NCBI RefSeq assembly: GCF_002234375.1
Contig: NZ_NMQV01000024.1
Location: 62,001-126,000, forward strand
Direction of reading: 5' to 3'
Source: Pseudomonas fluvialis
Lineage (GTDB): Bacteria; Pseudomonadota; Gammaproteobacteria; Pseudomonadales; Pseudomonadaceae
DNA: 64,000 nt
Below, in pieces: positions 21,264 through 32,131 of the stretch (position 1 is the stretch's first letter; every line of letters begins with the position of its first letter). The position numbers and the translations under genes are program-made. A model generated the notes under the pieces. The model was not told where the DNA came from. It saw nothing but the letters and a program-made list of their open reading frames with translations, and made no database searches.

Positions 21264-22172
21264 TCAGACTCCCTGACAGCCGAGGCGGGCGCGGGCCACG
21301 CGTGAGCCGTTGGGCTTGCCGAGCACGTCGCAGATGCGCTGGCCGGCGGCGATCAGTTGCTCCATGTCGATGCCGGTGTGGATGCCCAGGCCATTAAGCA
21401 GGTAAAGCACGTCCTCGGTGGCAACGTTGCCGGTGGCGCCCTTGGCGTACGGGCAGCCGCCCAGACCTGCGACAGAACTGTCGAATACGGCGATGCCTTC
21501 CAGCAGGCTGGCGTAGATATTAGCCAGCGCCTGGCCGTAGGTGTCGTGGAAGTGCCCGGCGAGCTTCGCGCGCGGGATATCACGACCGACCACGTCGAAC
21601 AGGCGGCGAGTCTGCCCGGCGGTGCCAGTGCCGATGGTGTCGCCCAGCGAGACTTCGTAGCAGCCCATGGCCAGCAGCTCGCGGGCTACCGGAGCGACCT
21701 GCTCGGGTGCGATTTCGCCCTCATAGGGGCAGCCAAGCACGCAGGAGACATAGCCGCGCACGCTTATGCCGTGGGCCTTGGCCGCGTCCATTACTGGGAC
21801 GAAGCGCTCCAGACTCTCGGCGATGGAGCAGTTGATGTTGCGCTGGGAGAAAGCCTCGGAGGCCGCGGCGAACACTGCCACTTCCTTCACCCCAGCCTCG
21901 ACGGCAGCCTCGAAGCCCTTGAGGTTGGGCGTCAGCGCGCCATACACCACGCCCGGCTTACGCTGGATGCCGGCGAACACCTCGGCGCTGCCGGCCATCT
22001 GTGGCACCCACTTGGGCGAGACGAAGCTGCCCACCTCGATGTAGCCCAGACCGGCGGCGCTTAGGTCGTTGGTCAGGCGTACTTTGTCGGCCACGCTGAT
22101 CGGCTGTTTCTCATTCTGCAGGCCGTCGCGCGGGCCGACTTCAACCAGGCGGACATGTTGCGGCAGGTTCAT
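21264..22172 (-). CDS. liuE: Hydroxymethylglutaryl-CoA lyase
   Basis: A 302-residue TIM-barrel lyase that splits HMG-CoA into acetoacetate and acetyl-CoA, the last step of the leucine pathway. Visible motifs are VGPRDGLQNEKQ at residues ~12-23 (general base and metal Asp), LGCPYEG, metal-ligand HFHDTYG and the signature GLGGCPYAKGATGN with the catalytic Cys. Length matches the family. GAGAGAG precedes the ATG, and 29 bases separate it from liuD. Confidence 0.95.
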   Translation of the reverse strand: MNLPQHVRLVEVGPRDGLQNEKQPISVADKVRLTNDLSAAGLGYIEVGSFVSPKWVPQMAGSAEVFAGIQRKPGVVYGALTPNLKGFEAAVEAGVKEVAVFAAASEAFSQRNINCSIAESLERFVPVMDAAKAHGISVRGYVSCVLGCPYEGEIAPEQVAPVARELLAMGCYEVSLGDTIGTGTAGQTRRLFDVVGRDIPRAKLAGHFHDTYGQALANIYASLLEGIAVFDSSVAGLGGCPYAKGATGNVATEDVLYLLNGLGIHTGIDMEQLIAAGQRICDVLGKPNGSRVARARLGCQGV

Positions 22173-22201
22173 TGTGTTCTCTCTCGCTTCGTAGGTGGCC
22201 C

Positions 22202-24151
22202 TCAGGCCTCTTCCAGCTCTACCAGGGCGGCGCCTTCGCCGACCATGTCGCCCTCGGCGCAGTACAGTGCCTTGACCGTGCCGGCATGCGGCGCGCGGAT
22301 GCTGTGCTCCATCTTCATGGCCTCCAGCACCACCAGGGCGGTGCCGGCTGCCACGGCCTGGCCGGCTTCGACCAGCACGCGGACGATACTGCCGTTCATC
22401 GGGGCCGTCAGCCCGCCGTGCTGGGCGTGGCTGGCCTCGGCCTCGGCGATCAGGTCGGCACGGCGTACCTCATGCAGGCGCCCCTGCCATTCCAGATAGA
22501 GCGCATCGCCCTGGCGAATTGCCCGGTGCGCGCGGCGCAGGCCATCCTGCTCGGTCCACAGCTGCTCGCCCAGCAGGCGCGATTGCGCGGGGCCTCGCAG
22601 GTGCACGGTGTGGCACTGCTCGCCGCTGCGCAGGTGCACATCGGTTTCCGCGCTCAGGCCGGAGCGCCAACCGCTGCTGGTAGCCCAGGGCGAGTGATAG
22701 TCCTCATGGCTACGGCGCGGCGCCTCGCTGTGCAGCCAGGCCTCGCTGGCCAGTTGCCAGAACTCGGCGGGTAGCTCGATGGTGGCCGGCAGCAGCTGTT
22801 GCTGGTGGCGGGCGATAAAACCGGTGTCCAGCTCGGCAGCGGCGAAGGCCGGATGGGCCAGCACGCGGCGCAGGAACGGCAGGTTGCTGGCGAAACCACC
22901 CACGGCGGTCTCTTCCAGCATGGCCAGCAGGCGCTGGCGGGCCTGCTCGCGGTCCTCGCCCCAGGCGACCAGCTTGGCCAGCATCGGGTCGTAGAAGGGC
23001 GAGACGGTATCGCCCTCGGCCACGCCGCTATCCACCCGGCAGCCTTCACCGGCAGCCGGTTCGCGATACAGCTTGAGGTCGCCGGAGGCGGGCAGGAAGT
23101 CGTTATCGGTGTCCTCGGCGTACAGGCGCACTTCAATGGCGTGGCCATTGAGCGGCACCTGATCCTGGCTGATCGGCAGCGCTTCGCCACGGGCCACGCG
23201 AATCTGCCAGGCCACCAGGTCGAGGCCAGTGATTGCCTCGGTGACCGGGTGCTCCACCTGTAGTCTGGTGTTCATTTCCATAAAGAAGAACTGGCCGCGG
23301 GCATCCAGCAGGAACTCGACGGTGCCGGCGCCCACATAGCCGATGGCCTGGGCGGCCTTGACCGCCGCCTCGCCCATGGCGCGGCGCAGCTCGGGGCTCA
23401 GGCCCGGCGCCGGGGCTTCTTCGACCACCTTCTGGTGGCGGCGCTGGATCGAGCAGTCGCGCTCGTTGAGGTACAGGCAGTTGCCGTGGCTGTCGGCGAA
23501 CACCTGGATCTCCACGTGGCGCGGCTGCAGCACGTATTTCTCCACCAGCATGCGCGAGTCGCCGAAGGCCGACTGGGCTTCGCGCTGGGCGGATTCCAGG
23601 GTTTCGGCCAATTCGCTCTCGCGCTCGACCACCTTCATGCCCTTGCCACCGCCACCGGCGGCGGCCTTGAGCAATACGGGGTAGCCGATGCGTTCGGCGG
23701 CTGCGCGGAAGGTTTCCACGTCCTGGGCTTCGCCGTGATATCCGGGCACCAGGGGCACGCCGGCATCTTCCATCAGCGCCTTGGCCGCGGACTTGCTGCC
23801 CATGGCGTCGATGGCGGAGGCGGGCGGACCTAGGAACACCAGTCCGGCGGCCTCGATGGCGCGGGCGAAGCCGGCGTTCTCGGAGAGGAAGCCGTAGCCC
23901 GGGTGGATGGCCTGGGCGCCGCTGGCCTTGGCCGCGGCGATGATCTTGTCGATCAGCAGGTAGCTGTCGGCCGGCTTGGCGCCGCCGAGGTTCACCGCCA
24001 TGTCGGCCTCGCGCACATGCCGTGCATGGGTATCGATGGCGCTGTGCACGGCCACGGTCTGCAGGCCGAGGGCCTTGGCGGTGCGCATCACCCGGCAGGC
24101 GATTTCGCCGCGGTTGGCCACCAGCAGGGTGTCGATGTGCGTGTGGCTCAT
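22202..24151 (-). CDS. liuD: Methylcrotonyl-CoA carboxylase alpha (biotin) subunit
   Basis: A 649-residue biotin carboxylase/BCCP subunit. The N-terminal carboxylase starts TLLVANRGEIACRV, has the ATP-grasp glycine loop AAGGGGKGM and the active-site region FLFMEMNTRLQVEHPVTE-like segment FFMEMNTRLQVEHP. The C-terminal biotinyl domain has EAMKMEHS with Lys613 as the biotin site. With LiuB it forms the complex that carboxylates 3-methylcrotonyl-CoA. AGGAG precedes the ATG. 79 bases separate it from liuC. Confidence 0.95.
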   Translation of the reverse strand: MSHTHIDTLLVANRGEIACRVMRTAKALGLQTVAVHSAIDTHARHVREADMAVNLGGAKPADSYLLIDKIIAAAKASGAQAIHPGYGFLSENAGFARAIEAAGLVFLGPPASAIDAMGSKSAAKALMEDAGVPLVPGYHGEAQDVETFRAAAERIGYPVLLKAAAGGGGKGMKVVERESELAETLESAQREAQSAFGDSRMLVEKYVLQPRHVEIQVFADSHGNCLYLNERDCSIQRRHQKVVEEAPAPGLSPELRRAMGEAAVKAAQAIGYVGAGTVEFLLDARGQFFFMEMNTRLQVEHPVTEAITGLDLVAWQIRVARGEALPISQDQVPLNGHAIEVRLYAEDTDNDFLPASGDLKLYREPAAGEGCRVDSGVAEGDTVSPFYDPMLAKLVAWGEDREQARQRLLAMLEETAVGGFASNLPFLRRVLAHPAFAAAELDTGFIARHQQQLLPATIELPAEFWQLASEAWLHSEAPRRSHEDYHSPWATSSGWRSGLSAETDVHLRSGEQCHTVHLRGPAQSRLLGEQLWTEQDGLRRAHRAIRQGDALYLEWQGRLHEVRRADLIAEAEASHAQHGGLTAPMNGSIVRVLVEAGQAVAAGTALVVLEAMKMEHSIRAPHAGTVKALYCAEGDMVGEGAALVELEEA

Positions 24152-24230
24152 GCTTGCGGCTCCTGCCGGAGGTTTGAACGTTTATCCAGCGCTTTGCCGA
24201 GCAAGGTGTGCAGGGAGGAAATCATCATGC

Positions 24231-25031
24231 TTATTGCTCCTGCCAGGCGGGCGTGCGTTTTTCCAGGAAGGCGTTGAGCCCCTCCTGGCCTTCGGGGCTG
24301 ACACGGATGCGCGCGATGGCGTTTTCGGTATAGCGGCGCAGGTTGGGCGTGAGCACACCACTGGCCACTTCGCGCAGCAGGTCCTTGCTGGCCTGCATGG
24401 CTTGCGGGCTGTTGAGCAACAGGTTGTCCACCCAGGCTTCGACCTGGGCATCCAGCTCGGCGGCCGGGTAGGCCTCCGCCAGCAAGCCCAGCTCGCGGGC
24501 GCGGTTGCCGGAGAAGCGTTCGGCGGTCAGCGCGTAGCGGCGTGCGGCGCGCTCGCCCAGGGCCTGGACCACGAAGGGGCTGATCACCGCCGGGGCCAGG
24601 CCGATGCGCACTTCGGACAGCGAGAACAGCGCGTCTTCCGCGCCAATGGCCATATCGCAGCAGCTCACCAGACCTACCGCACCGCCGAAGACCGCGCCCT
24701 GGACCACGGCCAGGGTCGGAATCTTCAGGGCGTTGAGGTTGTACATCAGCTCGGCCAGCTCGCGGGCATCATTCAGGTTGGCGTTGTAGTCGAGCTTGGC
24801 CGAGGCCTGCATCCAGGCCAGGTCGGCGCCGGCGGAGAAGTGCTTGCCGCGGCCGCGCAGCAGCAGGAAGCGCAAGGTCTTGTCGGCGGCGATCGCGTCG
24901 ATGGCGAGGATCAGCTCGCGGATCATCTCGGCGTTGAAGGCGTTGTTCTTCTCGGCACGGTTTAGCCACAGGGTGGCGAAGCCCCGTGCGGAACGTTCAA
25001 GTTCAATAGTCTGAAATGGGGGGGTGTGCAT
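24231..25031 (-). CDS. liuC: Methylglutaconyl-CoA hydratase (enoyl-CoA hydratase family)
   Basis: A 266-residue crotonase-fold protein. The oxyanion segment FSAGADLAWMQ (~residues 70-80) and the second conserved part AVVQGAVFGGAVGLVSCCDMAIG (~110-132) are typical. Position between the two methylcrotonyl-CoA carboxylase subunit genes indicates 3-methylglutaconyl-CoA hydratase, giving HMG-CoA. ATG 25031 has AGGAA seven bases upstream; the longer open frame to 25175 runs through repeat-like intergenic sequence and is unlikely to be translated. Confidence 0.9.
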   Translation of the reverse strand: MHTPPFQTIELERSARGFATLWLNRAEKNNAFNAEMIRELILAIDAIAADKTLRFLLLRGRGKHFSAGADLAWMQASAKLDYNANLNDARELAELMYNLNALKIPTLAVVQGAVFGGAVGLVSCCDMAIGAEDALFSLSEVRIGLAPAVISPFVVQALGERAARRYALTAERFSGNRARELGLLAEAYPAAELDAQVEAWVDNLLLNSPQAMQASKDLLREVASGVLTPNLRRYTENAIARIRVSPEGQEGLNAFLEKRTPAWQEQ

Positions 25032-25131
25032 ATTCGATTTCCTGCAGACGAAGGCCTGCGGCCCTTGGCTTGAGGCTGGAGGGCTGGACGTCAAGCCTCC
25101 AGCCGCCCTCCAGCGCTGTTCTCGTTGTTCG
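25032..25131. repeat. Inverted-repeat element between liuB and liuC
   Basis: GCTGGAGGG (25075-25083) and CCCTCCAGC (25106-25114) form perfect nine-base arms, and overlapping GGCTGGAGG/CCTCCAGCC arms offer an alternative fold. The GGCTGGAGG motif is shared with the liuA-liuB gap at 26764-26825. It could act as an intercistronic mRNA stabiliser or attenuator, or be a dispersed repeat. Confidence 0.6.
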
Positions 25132-26739
<1,608 letters not shown>

Positions 26740-26763
26740 AAACCCCTCGAAACAGCGCTATAG

Positions 26764-26825
26764 GCTGGAGGCTGGACGAGGGCTGTGGCTGCTTTCCGTC
26801 GAGCCTTCAGCCTCGAGCCTCCAGC
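26764..26825. repeat. Inverted-repeat element between liuA and liuB
   Basis: GCTGGAGGCT (26764-26773) and AGCCTCCAGC (26816-26825) are perfect ten-base arms around ~42 bases, with an inner GAGCCTTCAGCCT copy giving alternative pairings. It is related to the element at 25075-25114 in the same operon. Confidence 0.6.
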
Positions 26826-26829
26826 GGCT

Positions 26830-27993
26830 TTATTTGGTCTCGTTGAACAGCTCGCGGCCGATCAGCATGCGCCTGATTTCGCTGGTGCCGGCGCCGATCT
26901 CGTAGAGCTTGGCGTCACGCAGCAGGCGGCCGGCCGGGTATTCGTTGGTGTAGCCGTTACCGCCCAGCAGCTGGATGGTGTCGAGGGCCATCTTGGTGGC
27001 CATTTCTGCGGTGTAGAGGATCACCGCGGCGGCGTCCTTGCGCGATTCCTCGCCGCGGTCGCAGGCCTTGGCCACGGTGTACAGGTAGGACTTGGAGGCG
27101 TTCATGCCGGCGTACATGTCGGCCAGCTTGCCCTGCACCAGCTGGAACTCGCCGATGGACTGTTTGAACTGCTGGCGCTCGTGCACATACGGCAGCACCA
27201 CATCCATACAGGCCGTCATGATCCCGGTGGGGCCGCCGGAGAGCACGGTGCGCTCGTAGTCGAGGCCGCTCATCAGCACCGCCACGCCACGGCCGACCCC
27301 GCCGAGAATGTTCTCTTCAGGTACTTCGCAGTCCTCGAATACCAGCTCGCAGGTGTTGGAACCGCGCATGCCCAGCTTGTCGAGCTTCTGGTGGCGGGAG
27401 AAACCCTTGAAGTCGCGTTCGACGATGAAGGCAGTGATGCCCTTGGAACCGGCGTTGAGGTCGGTCTTGGCGTAGATCACGTAGGTGTGGGCATCCGGGC
27501 CGTTGGTGATCCACATCTTGTTGCCATTGAGCACATAGCGGTCGCCGCGCTTCTCGGCGCGCAGCTTCATCGACACCACGTCGGAGCCGGCATTCGGCTC
27601 GCTCATGGCCAGCGCGCCGATGTGCTCGCCGGAGCACAGCTTGGGCAGGTATTTCTGCTTCTGCGCCTCGCTGCCGTTCTTGCGGATCTGGTTGACGCAC
27701 AGGTTGGAGTGGGCGCCGTAGGACAGGCCGACCGAGGCCGAGGCGCGGCTGATCTCTTCCATGGCCACCACGTGGGCCAGATAGCCCATGTTGCTGCCAC
27801 CGTATTCCTCTTCCACGGTCATGCCGAGCAGGCCCATGTCGCCGAACTTGCGCCACATGTCCATGGGGAACTCGTTGTCGCGGTCGATCTGCGCCGCACG
27901 TGGGGCCAGCTCGGCCTGGGCGAACTGGTGCACCGAGTCGCGCAGCATGTCGATGGTCTCGCCGAGGCCGAAGTTGAGGGTTGGGTAGCGCAT
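26830..27993 (-). CDS. liuA: Isovaleryl-CoA dehydrogenase
   Basis: A 387-residue FAD-dependent acyl-CoA dehydrogenase that oxidises isovaleryl-CoA to 3-methylcrotonyl-CoA and passes electrons to ETF. Family motifs [13 protein letters not shown] (~127-139) and [19 protein letters not shown] are present. The base Glu247 lies in [12 protein letters not shown], the position used by isovaleryl-CoA dehydrogenases instead of the C-terminal Glu of other family members. ATG 27993 has AGGTGG five bases upstream. It follows liuR by 47 bases. Confidence 0.95.
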   Translation of the reverse strand: MRYPTLNFGLGETIDMLRDSVHQFAQAELAPRAAQIDRDNEFPMDMWRKFGDMGLLGMTVEEEYGGSNMGYLAHVVAMEEISRASASVGLSYGAHSNLCVNQIRKNGSEAQKQKYLPKLCSGEHIGALAMSEPNAGSDVVSMKLRAEKRGDRYVLNGNKMWITNGPDAHTYVIYAKTDLNAGSKGITAFIVERDFKGFSRHQKLDKLGMRGSNTCELVFEDCEVPEENILGGVGRGVAVLMSGLDYERTVLSGGPTGIMTACMDVVLPYVHERQQFKQSIGEFQLVQGKLADMYAGMNASKSYLYTVAKACDRGEESRKDAAAVILYTAEMATKMALDTIQLLGGNGYTNEYPAGRLLRDAKLYEIGAGTSEIRRMLIGRELFNETK

Positions 27994-28040
27994 GGTTCCA
28001 CCTTTCATTGTATTTGTTAGCTTTGGTAGATAAGTGCTTG

Positions 28041-28424
28041 TCAGGCTTGAGTTTGTTCTAACGCGGCGATGCAGCGCTCCTCGGCCGTGTCGAGTTCCAG
28101 TTGCATCTGCTGGATGTCCAGTAGTTGCTGTTGCAGCTGGGCGCGCCGCTCGGCGATCTTCTCCATGAACGTATCCAGCTGCTTGCGGTTGCCGCCGGCC
28201 GGGTCGTACAGCTCGATCAGTTCCTTGCATTCGGCCAGGGAAAAGCCGATGCGTTTGCCACGCAGAATGAGCTTAAGCGCCACGCGGTCCTTGGCTGAGT
28301 AGATACGTTCCTGGCCGCGTCGCTCCGGAGCGAGCATGCCTTGCTCCTCATAGAAACGAATGGCCCGCGTGGTGATATCCAACTCACGGGCCAGGTCGGA
28401 GATGCTGTAGTAGATTTTCGACAT
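28041..28424 (-). CDS. liuR: MerR-family regulator of the liu operon
   Basis: A 127-residue MerR-type regulator. The winged helix-turn-helix is at residues 1-70 ([27 protein letters not shown]), followed by a long coiled-coil dimerisation helix (~75-120). It lacks the Cys ligands of metal-sensing MerR proteins, as expected for LiuR, which responds to branched-chain CoA intermediates. First gene of its own operon, so probably autoregulated through the two operators just upstream. I chose ATG 28424; ATG 28433 is another option. Neither has a good Shine-Dalgarno, and the predicted transcript start is almost at the ATG. Confidence 0.9.
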   Translation of the reverse strand: MSKIYYSISDLARELDITTRAIRFYEEQGMLAPERRGQERIYSAKDRVALKLILRGKRIGFSLAECKELIELYDPAGGNRKQLDTFMEKIAERRAQLQQQLLDIQQMQLELDTAEERCIAALEQTQA

Positions 28425-28434
28425 ATAAGCATTC

Positions 28435-28482
28435 ATTGTATGGATTGACGTTAACGTAAGCGTAATTGACGTTAACGTCAAT
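28435..28482 (-). promoter_or_regulatory. liuR promoter with two LiuR operators
   Basis: On the minus strand TTACGC (28460-28465) and TACAAT (28435-28440) form -35 and -10 boxes with a 19-base spacer, the overlong spacing characteristic of MerR-controlled promoters. The spacer contains a palindrome around GACGTTAACGT (28444-28459). A second, perfect 18-base palindrome, ATTGACGTTAACGTCAAT, occupies 28465-28482. The two centres are 21 bases apart, two helical turns. This fits tandem LiuR binding. Confidence 0.75.
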
Positions 28483-28597
28483 CTGCGGTGCCCTGATAAC
28501 CAGCCGTGCGGGATGCTGCGCTTTTTGTTAAAGCCAGGATGGTCAAGCCTGCCAGCCTTGTTTAGTCTCTGCGTTTTCGACCGGGAAGGAGTGGACC

Positions 28598-29068
28598 ATG
28601 AGGCGTCTTGCCTGGCTTGGCTTACTGCTCGCTCCGCTGTGCATGGCCGGTGAATCGCGGGTCTACCTGCTGGCCAATGTGGAGTTGGGCGGAACCACTT
28701 ACGGACAAAGCGTGTTGCTCCACGAGGCAGACATCACGCGCCTGGAGGACTGTGAGTCCGTGCGCCTGCAGAGCCTGCGTGACAAGGACTGGGGGCGCTA
28801 TCACCATGTCTTCCAGCGCCACAAGGCCAAGGGTTTCACGGTGCAGATCAGCTACCGCTGCGTGCTCAGCGAGCAGGCCTTCGAGGCTTGGCATGACCGT
28901 GATCGCTACGACCATACCTATTTGTTCCTTGTCGATGGCGAACAGCGCCTGCGCGTGGAGAAAACCGCCAATATGGCGCGCTGTACGACTACCCTGGCCA
29001 GCCTGCGTTTGCCGGCTGGTACACAGGCGCACTGCGCCAAGTCCAACCAGCGCCTGCTGGTTCCCTGA
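28598..29068 (+). CDS. Hypothetical secreted protein, 156 residues
   Basis: An exported protein of unknown function. The N-terminus MRRLAWLGLLLAPLCMAG is a clear Sec signal peptide with likely cleavage after MAG-type residues ~18. The mature part has five Cys-containing positions (EDCESV, YRCVLSE, ARCTTTL, AHCAKS) that could form two disulfides in the periplasm, and a charged central region HHVFQRHKAKGF. GGAAGGAG is eight bases before the ATG. It diverges from liuR across 173 bases holding the LiuR operators, so it may share that control. Confidence 0.7.
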   Translation: MRRLAWLGLLLAPLCMAGESRVYLLANVELGGTTYGQSVLLHEADITRLEDCESVRLQSLRDKDWGRYHHVFQRHKAKGFTVQISYRCVLSEQAFEAWHDRDRYDHTYLFLVDGEQRLRVEKTANMARCTTTLASLRLPAGTQAHCAKSNQRLLVP

Positions 29069-29102
29069 CCCACCTGCCCAAGAGGTTCAAGCAATACCCG
29101 CC

Positions 29103-29840
29103 ATGACCGAGCGCGCCCATCCCCTGCGTATCTGTATTTTGGAAACCGACGACCTGCGACCGGAGTTCGTCGAGCAATACCGAGGCTATGGCTGCATGTT
29201 CGAGCAGCTGTTTGCCCATCAGCCGATTCCGGCCCGCTTCGAGATTTTCAATGTGGTCGCCGGGCATTATCCCGACGAGCAGCAGCACTATGACGCCTAT
29301 CTGGTTACCGGCAGCAAGGCCGATTCTTTCGGTAGCGATCCGTGGATTCAGGTGCTCAAGGACTATCTGCTGAAACGCTACGCGGCCGGCGACAAACTGC
29401 TTGGCATCTGCTTCGGCCATCAGTTGCTGGCCCTGCTCCTGGGGGGCAAGGCTGAGCGGGCCAGTCAGGGCTGGGGGCTGGGTAACCATGTCTATCAGCT
29501 GCATGAGCAAGCCGAGTGGATGCAGCCGGCCCTTCCGGAACTACACCTGCTGATCAGTCACCAGGACCAGGTGACCGAATTGCCGCCGCAGGCCACGCGC
29601 CTGGCCAGCAGCGACTTTTGTGCCAACGCCGCCTACCGGATTGGTGACCAGGTGCTGTGTTTCCAGGGCCACCCGGAGTTCGTCGCTGACTATTCCCGCG
29701 CGCTGATGGAGGTGCGCCAACAGCAGTTCGCCGAACCTGTGTACAGGCGTGCCCGGGAAAGTCTCGAGCGTGAGCATCACGGCAAGACGGTAGGCGAGTG
29801 GATGATGCGTTTCGTCGCCAACGCGCGGCGTAGCGCCTGA
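29103..29840 (+). CDS. Class I glutamine amidotransferase-like protein
   Basis: A 245-residue stand-alone GATase-1 domain protein. The nucleophile elbow is LLGICFGHQLLALLLGG with Cys near residue 103, and the His-x-Glu pair is in CFQGHPEFVADY. Such proteins release ammonia from glutamine or act as gamma-glutamyl hydrolases or GMP-synthase-like enzymes; the partner and substrate are unknown. The Shine-Dalgarno (AGAGG) is rather distant from the ATG. A perfect hairpin terminator follows four bases after the stop. Confidence 0.82.
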   Translation: MTERAHPLRICILETDDLRPEFVEQYRGYGCMFEQLFAHQPIPARFEIFNVVAGHYPDEQQHYDAYLVTGSKADSFGSDPWIQVLKDYLLKRYAAGDKLLGICFGHQLLALLLGGKAERASQGWGLGNHVYQLHEQAEWMQPALPELHLLISHQDQVTELPPQATRLASSDFCANAAYRIGDQVLCFQGHPEFVADYSRALMEVRQQQFAEPVYRRARESLEREHHGKTVGEWMMRFVANARRSA

Positions 29841-29844
29841 GATG

Positions 29845-29875
29845 AACAACGGGCGCCACACAGGCGCCCGTTGTT
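29845..29875. terminator. Bidirectional terminator
   Basis: Thirteen-base perfect arms AACAACGGGCGCC (29845-29857) and GGCGCCCGTTGTT (29863-29875) around ACACA, placed between the convergent amidotransferase and acyltransferase genes. The A/T-containing outer ends suit termination both ways, although the T-runs are short. Confidence 0.8.
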
Positions 29876-29878
29876 TAG

Positions 29879-30607
29879 TCAGCCCTTTGCCAACTGCAAC
29901 TGGTTATCCAGGCGGGTAATGCAGGCCTGCATCTGCTCACGGCAGCGTTCGATCAGCGCGGGCAGGTCGTCCATGCTCAGTCCGCTGGTGGGAATGGCTG
30001 GCAAGGATTCAATACGAATGCGCCCGCCCAGCCAGCGGTTGAGGCTGAGTTTGCCGGCATAGGTACTGACGCATACCGGAATGATCGGCACCCCGGCGGC
30101 GATGGCCATCTGGAAGGCACCCTTCTTGAAGGGCAACAGGCCTTTGCCGAGGTTGCGCGTGCCTTCGCAGAACACCCAGATCGAGGTGTCCTGATGTTGC
30201 AGTGTTTCGGTGGTGGTGAGCATGGCCTGCTTGGCCTGACGGGCGTTGCCGCGATCGATCAGCACGTTGCCGGCCAGCCAGTAGAGCTGGCCGAAAAAAG
30301 GCACCCACTTGAGGCTTTTCTTGCCGATGCTCACGGTGCGTTTCGGGACCACCTTGCCCAGCACGTAGAGGTCGTAGTTGGACTGGTGGTTGGCGACGAT
30401 CACACAGGAACGCTGATGATCGCGCAGCCCTTCGGTGGCGGTATCCACCTTGATATTCAGTAGGCGCAAGGCTGGCCAGGAATACAGGCGCGCGCACAGG
30501 CGGCTGTTGTCCGGGTTGAACGGACGGCACAGGCCGAGAATCAGGCCGAGCGTGCCGGCGATCAGAAAGTGTATGCCCATCATCGACATACGCAGGGTAA
30601 ACAGCAT
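29879..30607 (-). CDS. plsC: 1-acyl-sn-glycerol-3-phosphate acyltransferase (PlsC family)
   Basis: A 242-residue inner-membrane acyltransferase that makes phosphatidic acid from lysophosphatidic acid. An N-terminal hydrophobic helix (~8-28) precedes the catalytic motif I NHQSNYD (HxxxxD) near residue 74, motif III FCEGTRN and motif IV-like VPIIPVCVS. Length and order fit PlsC. I used ATG 30607. The open frame continues far upstream, antisense to gor, with no plausible coding content. Pseudomonads have several PlsC paralogues, so the symbol denotes family. Confidence 0.88.
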   Translation of the reverse strand: MLFTLRMSMMGIHFLIAGTLGLILGLCRPFNPDNSRLCARLYSWPALRLLNIKVDTATEGLRDHQRSCVIVANHQSNYDLYVLGKVVPKRTVSIGKKSLKWVPFFGQLYWLAGNVLIDRGNARQAKQAMLTTTETLQHQDTSIWVFCEGTRNLGKGLLPFKKGAFQMAIAAGVPIIPVCVSTYAGKLSLNRWLGGRIRIESLPAIPTSGLSMDDLPALIERCREQMQACITRLDNQLQLAKG

Positions 30608-30766
30608 GGATATTCGCCCAAATGGCAGGAAAAGGGCGCGCAGTGTACGGGTGTGCGCTGAGCACGGCAATTGATGCCGATCATGCCGGCCGTGCAGACC
30701 TGCGCCGCCGGTCAGGAACAGGTATGCTCCCGGCCGTATGCCAATAGCGTTTGGGAGTGAATTGCC

Positions 30767-32119
30767 ATGGCCTTTGATTTCGACCTGTTTGTCATCGGTG
30801 CCGGTTCCGGCGGCGTGCGCGCAGCGCGCTTTGCTGCCGGTTTTGGCGCGCGCGTGGCGGTAGCCGAAAGCCGCTACCTGGGCGGCACCTGTGTCAATGT
30901 TGGCTGTGTGCCAAAAAAGCTCATGGTGTACAGCGCGCACCTGCACGAAGATCTCGGCCTGGCGGCGAGTTTCGGCTGGCAGGTCGAGCAGGCGCGTTTC
31001 GACTGGGCGACGCTGATCGGCAACAAGGATCGTGAAATCCAGCGTCTCAATGGCATCTACCGCAACCTGCTGGTGAACAGTGGCGTGCAGTTGCTCGAAG
31101 GGCACGCACGGCTGGTCGATGCCCACCATGTCGACGTGGCCGGCATACGCTACAGCGCCGAGCACATCCTGATTGCCGTGGGCGGCTGGCCGCAGCGCCC
31201 GGACATCCCGGGTATCGAACATGCCACCGACTCCAACCAGGTGTTCCATCTTTCGGAGCAGCCACGCCGCGTGCTGGTAGTCGGCGGCGGCTATATCGCC
31301 GTGGAGTTCGCCTCGATTTTCCATGGCCTGGGTAGCCAGACCAGCCTGCTGTATCGCGGTGATCTGTTCCTGCGCGGCTTCGATCAGGCGGTACGCCTGC
31401 ACCTGCGGGATGAGCTGAGCCGCAAGGGCATCGACCTGCAATTCAACAGCGATATCCAGCGCATCGAACGGCAGGCCGACGGCTCGCTGCTGGCCAGCCT
31501 GGCCGATGGCCGACAAGTCAGCGCCGACTGCATCTTCTACGCCACCGGGCGGCGCCCGATGCTCGACAACCTGGGGTTGGAGCAGGTGGACGTGACGCTG
31601 GATGAGCGGGGCTTCATCCAGGTCAATGACCGCTACGAAACCAGTACCCCGTCGATCCTGGCGATTGGCGACGTGATCGGTCGTGTCCAGCTTACGCCCG
31701 TGGCATTGGCCGAAGGTATGGCAGTGGCACGCCGTCTGTTCCAGGCGCAGAGCTATCGCCCAGTGGATTACCAATTGATCCCCACCGCAGTATTCAGTCT
31801 GCCGAACATCGGCACGGTAGGTCTCAGTGAAGAACAGGCACGTGCCGCCGGCTATTCGGTAAAAGTCTTCGAAAGTCGCTTTCGCGCCATGAAACTGAGC
31901 CTCAGCGATTGCCAGGAGCGCACGCTGATGAAGCTGGTGGTGGATGCCGAGACTGACCGCGTGCTGGGCTGCCATATGGTTGGCGCCGAGGCCGGGGAGA
32001 TGCTGCAGGGGATCGCCGTGGCGCTCAAGGCCGGGGCAACCAAGCAGGTGTTCGATGAAACCATCGGCATCCACCCGACGGCCGCCGAGGAGTTTGTTAC
32101 CATGCGCACCCCGTTGTAA
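30767..32119 (+). CDS. gor: Glutathione reductase
   Basis: A 450-residue FAD- and NADPH-dependent disulfide reductase that keeps glutathione reduced in the cytoplasm. FAD-binding [11 protein letters not shown] is at ~11-21, the redox disulfide [13 protein letters not shown] has Cys42 and Cys47, and the NAD(P) site [12 protein letters not shown] is followed by two Arg ([12 protein letters not shown]) that favour NADPH. The active-site His436 and Glu441 lie in HPTAAEE. Length is typical. It is followed at 12 bases by a TRIC-type gene, probably the same operon. Confidence 0.95.
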   Translation: MAFDFDLFVIGAGSGGVRAARFAAGFGARVAVAESRYLGGTCVNVGCVPKKLMVYSAHLHEDLGLAASFGWQVEQARFDWATLIGNKDREIQRLNGIYRNLLVNSGVQLLEGHARLVDAHHVDVAGIRYSAEHILIAVGGWPQRPDIPGIEHATDSNQVFHLSEQPRRVLVVGGGYIAVEFASIFHGLGSQTSLLYRGDLFLRGFDQAVRLHLRDELSRKGIDLQFNSDIQRIERQADGSLLASLADGRQVSADCIFYATGRRPMLDNLGLEQVDVTLDERGFIQVNDRYETSTPSILAIGDVIGRVQLTPVALAEGMAVARRLFQAQSYRPVDYQLIPTAVFSLPNIGTVGLSEEQARAAGYSVKVFESRFRAMKLSLSDCQERTLMKLVVDAETDRVLGCHMVGAEAGEMLQGIAVALKAGATKQVFDETIGIHPTAAEEFVTMRTPL

Positions 32120-32131
32120 GGCCTGCCTGGC

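Noticed and set aside
24152..24230. Small gene in the liuC-liuD gap
   Set aside because: Only a few codons can be read and no ribosome site with a plausible product was found.
26785..28020. 411-codon plus-strand frame antisense to liuA
   Set aside because: It is a shadow of the high-GC dehydrogenase gene, whose motifs and ribosome site are unambiguous.
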